A DNA stretch of 64,000 nucleotides, taken from contig JADANN010000274.1 in NCBI GenBank assembly GCA_018806985.1, positions 1,761,501-1,825,500 on the forward strand. Reading direction: 5' to 3'. Shown here piece after piece: positions 43,975 to 55,900 of the stretch; position 1 is the first letter of the stretch, and each line of letters opens with the position of its first letter. Origin of the DNA: Angiostrongylus vasorum. Taxonomy: Eukaryota > Nematoda > Chromadorea > Rhabditida > Metastrongylidae. Below the pieces are notes generated by a model. That model did not search any database. It saw nothing but the letters and a program-made list of their open reading frames with translations, and had not been told where the DNA came from. The position numbers and the translations under genes were made by a program.

Positions 43975-46900
43975 ACATCTATGTACATGTGTATTTACAG
44001 CACATATACATATACTCCACTAGATTTCCAGGAAGAAAGTATCTTTTTCAAGGTCTAAACTGAGAATTTCAGTTTCTTGTTGTTTCTGCAACCAAGTGGA
44101 TTACCACAACCACCTTTTCAGCTAAGACTATCGACATTAACTTCATCACCAATTTGCACTTAAACAATGAGCAAATAATGGGAATACGAAGCATATCACA
44201 AGATATTGGATGGCGTTCAAGGCGCATTTCGACGAGAATTCTGATAAGTGAACGATATACGAATAGTAGCTCTAACCGCAGATGTCTGTAAGAAGTTAAA
44301 ACTACCTCTACACTGACATCTGCCAACAGTGAAAAAAACGTTCGGTGAGGCAGACACAAACGCCATCCTAAAATTTCGTAAGCCCAGAAAGTAACCCGTT
44401 CTTAATGAGACATACGACCAAGTACTATCGATGCTGCAACAGGACAGTACCTTTTATCAACATCATACTATCTCGATGCGAAAACAAGCCCAAAAGATTA
44501 CGCTGTCTTGCCAACGCTTTTCACCCCATTTTGTAATAGTCAGTGAAGTCGCATGAAACGTGGCGTGATTATGATACCGTAATTTTGAAAAGCAGAGGTG
44601 AAATGTGTACACTTATCTAGCTCGATAAAAATTATGGGTGTCATGATTCATGTCACCGTATGATACTTGCAGATGCCACCATGCACGAGCACCCCCAGCA
44701 TTGATAAATGTCGCGAAGTAACCACCACAATGAGGAACAGCAATCTTTAAAAAGTTTGGCCAAGCATCCACGTATGTAAACAAATTCCAAAAAACATAAC
44801 AGTAAATGTTAACAGGACATCCTAAGAAATCTCATACTTACCTACTGAACGAAGCTGTCCTCGCTGAGTAATATGGATCAAATGTGGGCTGCAACAGGTC
44901 TGCTGGGTTCTGAAACGTTTGGTACAACCTTCTCCACAACAGCCAATTTTTAATCACTACCCAATTGTATTAAATGAGACCTCGTGGTTAATCTATTAAG
45001 AGGCTACACTAGGTTGGGCTCCTTATGTCAAATAATGTCCTCGAAGCAATGCTAGACGTATACGAAACTCATTAAGATGCTTTTTTAGTTCTAAATTTGT
45101 TTAAACATAAGTACCAAAAAAATTGAGCGGAAATTAGATTTTTGGAGTAAGCATAGTAGCTGAAAAGATGACTGATTCATCAGCGTACAGGATGATATTT
45201 TATGAAGTGAAATCCCCATGTTAAAGAACTTTGCGCCTTGATTGCAAACAATCAATCATAGTTTCCACAATGTGCTGAGCTATTTGCAAAACTCCGGACA
45301 GCAGTTGTCTGCAGTGTGAAACGAACGCGCCATTACCCTTTCCGCAGGCTAACGCGTTCACCACCACACCAGACGGGTCCTTCGTTTCGCCCATCTCTGA
45401 GCTCGTTTAATCTATCAGTGCCATCAGCAATCACCATCATGGCGTGGTGGTGAACGCGTTAGCCTCCGGAAATGGTAATAACGCATTCGTTACCCACTGC
45501 AGACACCTGCGGTCCGTAGTTTTGCAAATATCTCAGCATCGCTGTGGTTGTATCACACAGAACACCCTGCTGTGAAAAATTATAATAGTCAGTAAATAAA
45601 AAGTTAACAAATCGTAATTTCATTATTGAATAAAAGAGTCTATGCTTTGCTGGGAAACATCTGCAGACTTTACTTGTTTCCGCTACAAGTAAAAATGTTC
45701 ACATTGAGATATGTTCGTTTGACGATGAAAGACAATTACTTTCGACTGCCTATGCACTGAAATCAACGCATTTGATTACAAATTTGTTAAGTCGTATTCA
45801 CTTAAAATGGTTGAAAAGAACTAGATGTTAAGGGAGCTCTCGATACCTCATCTCGATGTTCTCGGTAAGGACCGACATAATATTGATGGTCATATTGGCT
45901 CCCTGTAGAGATTACTTGTTCTTCCGTATCGTTTTGAAACGTCATGAAACCGTTGTTTGGATATACTAAAAATAAAGCAGTCGATTCTCTACGGAACTAA
46001 CAGAATTCCATTCTCATGACATCGATGTATTGGATGAACCACCTCAGTGAAAAATTGCAGTTATTTCCTGTGATAACATCCAGTGTTAGCCTGGGAAATA
46101 ATAACTTTCAAAATTTCGTATTATCATGGAAAATAGATCACCAGTGAAACTTAGTCCGAATTGGAGTTTCGTTTGGCCCGACGTCAAGCAACCTTTAAAG
46201 AATACTTAACGGATTTTCATCGTATATGAACTCTCTTTGAAATCCCATTCTGTTTTTGATACAATAAAGGATGTTAATCAAATTGTGGTAATACAACAAC
46301 ACATCTAGGCTTCGAAACAGGCGAAAGCACCGAAACGTCAGCCCTCGAGTCTCAAGCATAGGTGATAATAACCTCGTGTTAGCTCAAAAGTGTTCGTAAG
46401 ATGATATAACTTAATTAGCGATCAAATTAATCGATAGCCAGCCATCAGATTTGCTTAAAGAATAACTCAAGCAGTGTTTTATTTGATTAAGCTGTCAATA
46501 GTTAAAATTGTTGAAGCGACAGAACTACTAGTTTAAACCTTACAAAGGGAGGGTTTAAACGCTGGTAAACTGATATATAAGAGATCTGTTACGAAATATC
46601 GTCGATTTATTACGTCGCTACTACGGATACTAATTTATATATTACGGACCGCTAAATACAGAAAATAATGAAGGTGACAAGGAATTTCCAAACAGCTTTT
46701 AACTACTCACTATCACTTGGACCCATTTCAGCTTGCTGCATCCAGAAACTGGGAGCCGATGTTTCATTATAGAGAGTAGTTGGCGCTGATGGAGATAATA
46801 CCGCATCTATCGCGGTTTGTTGTTGTTGTTGCATTAACGACATTTCGGAGACTAAAACATACCATTATAACACCACAAAAACCCACTTTTGTAATAACCT

Positions 46901-49900
46901 CTCGATAACAAGCTATAAAACAGACGCCGTTTACTCCTTCGCAAATGGTATTTAATGGATTTACGAGGTTATGAATAGATCCATTAGGTTGTTAAGAAAT
47001 AAATGAGCGTTCTTAACTATATTATTTAAGAATTCGTCGTTTTCTCTCTCAGCAATCGCGAGGTTGTTAAACAGCATACGTTTACTTCCGTACAATAACA
47101 CATAAAACACAATCGTAGCTGACGTTTCAGCAGAATCGCCTTCTTCAGACCTTTGAAGGGACACTAATACGCAACTCACTAGGCCAAACGCTTCATGGTA
47201 ACCCCACGAGATAAACTTCGAAGGAGAGCGACGCCCCAAAACGAACGATTTGGTCGAAACAAAGTCCCGTTCATCTTGCCCTTTTTTAGCGATGAAACAA
47301 GTGTAGTGATAAAGCGATGCTTAAGAAAGGCAGATCTAGAGGAATCGGTTTAGCGATAACTGAAATACCACCAGATACTCTTTGTCGTCAGTTAGCTAGC
47401 AACCACCTATAATGACCGTCTATGTGAAACCCAGAATTACCTTTATGGCATGGACGGTGAATGCATGAGTTCAGGTACGACATACCTGGACTCTTGTGGT
47501 ACTTGCGGAGACGAATATATTGGCGAAGCGAGCAGACCTTTGTGTATCCGTATAAAAGAACACCTAGATGGCAAACGAAAAGTACCCCACTAGGCACGCA
47601 TAGGATACAAAAGCATAGCGGAGACGATTTTGACATAAGAGCAACTATCCTCGCACGGGATCCTAAAACACCAACTCGCAAACTCCTCGAGGCTTTTTGG
47701 ATAAATGCCAAAAATTCTACAATGAATAGCAGGAGGAATACCCCGAGAACACGCGTGATCTCACTCCGTACCTTCGTATCGATCGCTGATGTGGGAGGTG
47801 CAATCGTCGACCGTATGCGCCTCTGAACGGTTGTTCTTCTTCCGTGGAAGACAGGTCAAAAAAAGCGGAGGGTTTTTCGAGAAGCCGTAGATCTTGTAAT
47901 TATCGTTCAGATTCCCATCTTTCTGTTTGTGCTGTTGAAGCGTTTGACCTCGTGAGTTGCGTATTAGTGTACCCCTTCTAGGCCCTGAAGAAGGCGATTC
48001 TGCCCAATCGTCAGCTACGATTGTGTTGTATGTGTGTTATTGTATGGAAGCAAACGTATGCTGTTTAACAATCTCGCGATTGCTGAGAGAGAAAACGAAG
48101 AATTCATAATGCAATGCTGAGGTTAATAGAAAGTCGATCCTGGGCACTACATTATTTAAATGTTAACTTTTTATTTACTGCCTATTACAATTTCTCATGG
48201 CAGAGTAAACTACGTGTGACACAGTCACATTGATGCTTAGATATTTGCAGAACTCCGGACTGCAGGTGTCTGCGGTGGGGAACGAACGCGCTATTACCAT
48301 TTCCGGAGGCTAACACATTCACCACCACACCATGGGGGTCCTTCTGTTTCGCCTGTCTCTCAGCTAGTTCTATATTATTTAAAATGTTACAACTGGCTTC
48401 AAACAAAACTTAATTAATCAAAGCAAAAAACCACTTGTATCTACACATTTTTGCGAACGACAAACAAGTTTGTTTATTCCAGTTGCATAAAAATCTGGAG
48501 TTCTGGAAACGATGAATTCGTTGAAGGCATTTTTTTGCGTCATCGTAGTTGGAGAAGCATTTCTCGTGCAGAAAGTTGTCAACGTGCTTGAAAAAGTGAT
48601 AGTCGGTAGACGAGAGGTTTGGTGAATATGGTGGATGAAACAAAGTTTCGTAGTCCAACTCGTTCCACTTCTGCAGCGCTGGTTCCGCAACGCGAGGGCG
48701 GGCGTTTTCGAGGATTGGTTCTTTTCTCTTAACTAATGCCCGTCGTTGTTGTTGGAGTTTACGGTGCATTTCGTCGATTTGTTGGCAAAACTTCTCTGCC
48801 ATAATCGTTTGGCCCGGATTCATAAAGCTGTGATGAATTAGTCCGGCTGCAGACCACCAAGCAGTCATCGTGACCTTTTTTGATGCAATTTCGGAGTGGT
48901 GTGGGATCTGATCGCGATCCACCGTTGTGCTGAACGTCGCCGATTGTGTACAGAAGCCAATTCTCGTCGCACGTCACAATTCCATCAAGAAAAAGGTCGT
49001 TTTTGTTGCGCAGAATAAGAGCAGACGGTACCTCAAAACGACGATTTTTTTGCTTATCGTTTAATTCGTGCGGCACCTACTTGAGTTTTTTTTTGTCTTT
49101 CCTTTGCGATTCAAGTGAGTGGGAATTGTTCTTGTGCTTAAGCCAAGCTGTCCTGCAAGCTCTCGAACAGTTGTTCACGTGTTTGTTTGCTTCCGCTAGC
49201 GCCTTCAATTCGTCGTCATCAAGTTCACTAGGACTTCCGCGGCCTTCCTTACCTTCGTGGGTCGAAATCAGCCGATCCGAATTTCCGCAACCACGTTCGC
49301 ACTGTTGATTCACCAATACTACTTTCACTAGAAACTCCATTAATGTTTCGAGTCGGCTCTGCTGCACTACGGCCAAGTTTGAACCCATAAAAGAAAATTT
49401 GACCAAAATTCGTTTTTGACATCCAACATTGCAAAGCTCGAAATTGCTAAAAGATTTAATTTTTTGACAAAATATAAGACATGTTTAGGAAGCATAAAAT
49501 CAACTTTCTAATGATATATAATATTGCAAGGTATAAAAAAATGTTTTATTGGTAAAAAAATACATTAAAACAATAAATACTTTAAAACGCTCATTTATTT
49601 CTGAACAGCCTAACAAAAGACATTGTCCTCAAGAATACGCACACTCGTCCACTTTAATGACACTTCAAGACGATATGAAAATTAGGAACTGTCACGTGTG
49701 TTGAATATTTCTTACCGTTTTGTGCAGTGAAGACGATTCCATCGGACAGACTAACGTTATTCACCACAGGTAACGTATCAAAATCGTATGCACATGAATG
49801 AGGATCAGAGCAAGCCAGTCGATTTAGTTCTCCATCCTCTTTTGAAACATCGGCGAGAAGTTCAGCGAGATCTTCGTCTGTCGGCGTAGAAACCTGGCGC

Positions 49901-52900
49901 TTTTCGACAAATCCGTCTTCCAACTGAAATGACTCCGAACGTAAAGCGGTCTGCGGATAACCCTTCACGCCAGCTCGAAACAAGTGCGGTGCGACACAAA
50001 AATCTTCAAAGTAGACTTTGGAGAGATCCTCAAAGCGAAATGACTCTTCGGCCGATAGAGGCTGAAATTAAGCATTGTATTTCTAGTTGTCAAAAATTCC
50101 TGGAGCACAAGAAACATTTCAGCTTTGGCTTTTCTTTCGTTACGGCTCATATTTCGAATACCAAAGCGATTTTAGAGCCGGGATTTCCTACACCAAGGCA
50201 CCGTTGACACTTGCAGACCCCATGCCTGCATAAAACTTGAAAGATGTTGACTTCGTCCTCGATTTTTTACGGAATAGTACGATCATCTATAGCCTTAGAG
50301 TGACAGCTCAAACCAAACATACAAACTTATCGACAGTTAACAGGAACCAACTTTTTGCGAATGTGCTGACATCTAATTTTCAGAAACACCATGTGATGTG
50401 TATTTCGTTTGAAATAAAGGACGTATTTCTAAATGTACAATCTATAGAAATCACTACACTTTTGCATTTAGTTAAAATTAACGACAATCTCTTGTTCCTA
50501 ACAGCAGTTATTTCAGAAATAATCAGACCTCTGCGAAAAACATTTCTGTTATACAAAGTGATAATAGTTGAATAACCAGTTTTTCTAACACTATTATTTG
50601 TTGAAAGTGGCCTTTCACAGATTAGGTCTGGGACAACTTCTGTTTTCTCCAAACTATTAACTGGAATCAAAAGTATAGGAATGAACTCTTCACAATAAAA
50701 TAAAGTAGGAAAGATGTGCCAGAACCACAGAATGTAGTCTAGCCCGCCCCCTTAAGTATGTGTTGAGTTCAATACATTTGGTCAATTATTTGTTCAAGAA
50801 ACGACTTTCATTTAACCTTTTCATGAATAAACAATATCTTGCGCTGAAATTTAAGTCATAGTAAAATTTCTAGTTACAACCTCGTGCACTCATATGATCG
50901 AAACAAGACCAAGGAGGTTGACGTTTGACTTGTTAAATTACACAGTGTCCTCAACAGGTGATCAACCAATGTTTAGCTGACTAAACAAATCACCGAGAGT
51001 TCAATAGTGAAACATGATCACGGGAACTATAAACATCTCTCTGATGTGATGCATTCGACAAAATGACTGCTGCCGTTCTTCTGTCAGCTCTGTTCACCAC
51101 ACTCCACAATCCAGTTACCAGTGTCGTTATCCCATCACCGATTCGTCCAAAATTCAATTCAACCCCTGGGAAACGTGCTGCTAATCTTGACTACAACATT
51201 CGGCTCCTGACAGTGCTTTCACTTCAGCAAAATGTAAATCACTACACTTATTCATTGACACATTAAGAACGTTATACGTTTTTGATTACCACCGGTCATT
51301 TCTTGACAACTACAGCGCTCCATGACTTCATAAATATTTGTAAGCCTGTAAAAACTTCACAAATATTTATAAGCCTGTAAATCTAAAACGTCCTAGCTTT
51401 TTTAGAAAAAAAAACAAGGGTTAGGAAGGTGCCGCAGGGGGTTAATACAGTACATCAAGAAGCCAGGTCCTGGTTCTTCTTCCCCAACGCTTCCCTGAAT
51501 CTATATGAAAACCCCCATAGCTTGGCCAACTCCAAGACTGCACGAAGAATCGACTCGACCAGCATCCTACGATATTTATAGAAGAAGCGAGCTCCTCAAA
51601 CAACAGCCAAAACAACATGCGAAATGTTCCAAGACCTCTGCGGACGATACATGCGAGAACCGCACAGTAGATGTTATGACGGATCAGTACAGTGTAAGAA
51701 AAAATTCTAAACGCTATTTTTAGTATTAAATTTCCTCTTTCAAGTTCATTAAAACATTATCTAAGAAGATTAAAAAGCATTATCACGAAGGCAGCAACAC
51801 CCAACATCGATGACTTATCCGATGACACCACCACGTTCTCCTCGACGTTCTGATTTTGCTTAATCACTTCATCCATCGAAACAGAAGCACCAAAAACGCA
51901 AAAACACAAATAAACAAACAGAAAGGTCCTAGCTCCGGAAGTGTGTCATTCTATTGTGACGGAGTAACTGGACTTGTTAGTAAACACAAGTAGTTTCCTA
52001 TGATTTTTATCTTAGCTATTTAAATTACCACGATCAGAATACATGTTTCGAGTACGCATCACTCAAGTCCACAGATTTCGTAGACAAATCGTTTGCTGTG
52101 AAGTTCACATTGACTCACGATACAAATTGCTTCACATTGTAATTATTTGCATCTCTTTATTTTTTCCGATAAATGAACATTTACAGGGGTGGCATCTTTA
52201 CGATGAATACTGGTACCGACTCTTCGAAGTCGATCTTATGTGGATCCCAGCCGAGAACTTCTGCCGTTCTATGGGTGGTCACCTTGTCAGTATCAAAGAT
52301 GAAGCAGAAAACGATTTCGTAAATGCGATTCGAAAAAAGTAGGTGATTGGATACTCGAAAAAAAAACTTGAGAAATGATAGGTCCGCATGAAAAACCCAT
52401 GAGGCGCAAAAAGCAAAAAAGCGAGGCAGCCTTCCTCAACTGTACTGAATTATGTGGCTGCTGACAAAGGGGCTACACTGAAGAAAGTTAACAAAGTACT
52501 AGTTTATAAAGGATATTTCTCAATATATTACTATACCAAGATGCCACGATTACTGCTGCTACAAATTTCTAAATCTATGCAAAAACAAGCACTAAACTCC
52601 ACTTGCCATGGAAACAAAATATTCCATGTTTTCGTTGCTTCAAGATTTTACACTTGATAACAGAGAACAACATTTGGATTGGGCTGAACAAGATCGACGA
52701 CCCTCAACAAATCTACAAATGGAGTGATGGTAGTGCGGCGGACTTCCTCAACTGGGATTCTACTCAGCCCAATGAACCTAAGGTATTAAAATTAATTATT
52801 TAATACCAATTTCTTGGCTAATTAAACAACTGGACTACGTCCTCCACAACAAACTGTTAAAGCATATAAAACTTAACACAGGATTACTACAATACTAGTA

Positions 52901-55900
52901 TATTGTTCTAACACGTATAACATATCGTATCATTGTGAAAACAATACAAGAAGAACTAATTACATGGATTTATCTCCTCTGCAATTAATTCAACTCTTCC
53001 TTTTTCCAATCTAAAGGTTGCAACCAAGAGTGAAAAAGAATTCCTAGTTGTAAACTCGATTACTTTAGGTTTGTCGCTTTGCGGGTGGACTTCTTCTAGA
53101 ACAGCAGCGATTCCTAACAATGCTATACTATAATTAGGGCTTCCGGAAGGAAATGTTCGCCTTATACGGGTTCACCTTGTCTGTGTTTGGACGCGATATA
53201 TTATGCACGAGAGCTGACAAAACTTTGATTACTTCCTCGTCACAGTTACGCCATGTAACATTGGGGACATATTTTAACAGACTAAATTTCGAAGTAAACC
53301 CTATACGTTTAAATAAGGGCACTGATCGAAAAAGAGCTTTCATCTAAACACACTCACTGGTTATCTACCCTGGACCGTTTTCAAACAAACAACACAAGAC
53401 ACTGCTTGCTATTTGAATCCAAAAGTTGTTACAATGTAAACTATCCCATGCGAGGATCTGTGTCACTTTCATGATGCAAATCCATTCTTCTTATTGTTCA
53501 AGATATGGAGAAGCTTTCAAGTTTAGACCTCTGCAATGACATACTCAGAAGTACCATCGAGAACATAAAAAGCATCGTACGCTTTGAACCACATTAATGG
53601 TAACAACAATGTATGCGGAAATCGGATTCGTTGAAGTGTGGACAAAAGCGACAACGTACAGTGTTCCCTTACTAACTATCTCGAAGAAAACTCTTAAAAT
53701 GAGTCCAGTTATATCTACTAACTAAAATCCTTGAGTACATTTATTAGAAACGGTTATTTTTGCTAGATCTAAAGACTTTCAAGCATTCTTCCTTGTCCAA
53801 GTTTTAGTGCTAATCTCGCAACAAATTCATGGAAACGACACCTCTTCCAATTTTTCCGGATTTAAAATCCTCTTAAGTACTAATAACTAATTATTACCAG
53901 TTCCAGTGACCTAAAAAGTCTCAAATCATACGAAATATTCGATCAGGTTCTTCTCATAATGAATTAAACTTAAGCAGTGACTAGTCGAAGAATTACAAAC
54001 TTTCAAACACGCTAAATTCCAGGTAGATTGTGCCTATATGGCATACCACCAAGAGCATCGCGGAACCTGGTTCGACTACGGGTGTCATGAAATGCTTCCG
54101 CAGTACTTCGTTTGCAAACTACCCACACCATGAAAATCAAATACGGTGATTTCTACCTACAAGTATGGGAAACGTCTAAATTGATCACAATAAACATTGG
54201 GAAACAATTTCTTTTACATAGTTGGTCAATTGACTGTCATCCACCTACTTACTGCAAATGCAGTGCAAGTAGAAGAGAAAACAGGTATTAATAAGAAGTT
54301 TTTCTGACATTCGGAATTTCATTTCGATTAACACTTCCCTCTAGAAAAGTAATGAAGGTCATAATTTACTGACAGTGATAGCATTTCTATCAAATGTCGA
54401 AAGTGAAACTGCGTACCGAATAAAGACTCTTCTCGGTGAGTAACTGCAAATCGCGTTCATATTGCTCGGCAGGCTCTACATGTCGAGCGCCTTTTTCAGC
54501 TGCGATATCACTTCGCCAAAGAACGTCAATTAGCTCAATGTCCTGCGGAAAAAAATGAAATAAATGGTTGAAAAGCCTTGCGATTTTGGTCACAGCAGTA
54601 AGTCCTTCGAAAAATTTTACGGCCTCCACGACATGTACAAAATTGCTGCTTCATTTCTACCCTAGGCTAACAATAATCCCCGAAAAAAATACGGAATCAT
54701 GATATCTCTATTAGGATCTCGAACCCCACGGATGGTAGAGGGCTAACAATACTTAAATTTGATCACGTTCTTTGGGGGGTGTTGCAAGTAATATTTTTCA
54801 CCTCCAATGAAGGATCATCACGATTCTGTGCCGAAAATGACGTAGAGGTAGTCGGTAGTAGTCCAGAAATATGGACGGGATGGGTACGCTGTCTTTCCGT
54901 CATTAATGGCATCATAGTAATCTGAAAAGTAAGTAGGTTTGTTAACTGCAAATAATAAGGACACCCTAAAGCACATAGTGTTCTAAAATTAAGTATCTAC
55001 ACAGCAAAAGAATTTGAGCCGATTCGACTACCAACAAGTGACTTCACTTCAACATCTAAATAAAACATTCAAGGCACCTCTAGCCACTGCACTATGCGCG
55101 CCCATAACCACTTCAATATACAAGCTATTCCCGAAGAGTTACTTTTTAACTACTAAATTTGTCATTAAATGTTCATTTATATTTATACGTAAGTCCAAAT
55201 CGGAAATAACTGTTTAAGATCCTAACGACTGCTAGATGACTAGCTTCCTAAACACAGGAACCTGAGTGCTTAGAACTTGTACAAAACAGAAACACCTTTT
55301 TTCTCTGAAATACCAGTCGATTAAAAAATGTTTTGTGTAAGAAAGGCCCTCTCATAAAAACATAATTTTTACCTGATATACTTGCCCATTCGCAAAGCAT
55401 TACCGGAAAGAATGATAAGGATGAGGCCACAACTACATGATCAAGTTCTATACTGAATCGCAAACTGCACGCGCAGAACCAGGGCTGAGGTATACGGAAA
55501 TACGTCAACTTGCGTTAAGCTGAAGAAGAATACCGGACTCTTTCCTATTCTTCCTGTCGGCCGATAAATATTCTGTCGCACATCACGTTTCGGTAAAGAA
55601 CTTACGATAAGTAAGGTTCTTATTATTCTCCTTCATCTTTTTATGGAATCATAAAACGAGTTCTGATAATGAATTTTCATAAACCTTACTAGAAAACAAA
55701 TCACAGAGAGCCAGATATTTTCACTATGGATTATCAAAAATATCTGTTTCGTATGGACCTAACACATTAAACCATTTCGATTTCTTGAAAATGATAAGAG
55801 CTAATTAACAATCATACTAGGCTTCTACACCTGGAGAATTTCTCTTCGAACTCCTATAACTATAAAAATACAGAAAGGAGGCGCAGAACAAGTCCGAATC

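Noticed and set aside
50237..50575. 112-codon plus-strand open frame upstream of the lectin
   Set aside because: No domain, signal peptide or splice support, and an equally long frame runs on the other strand.
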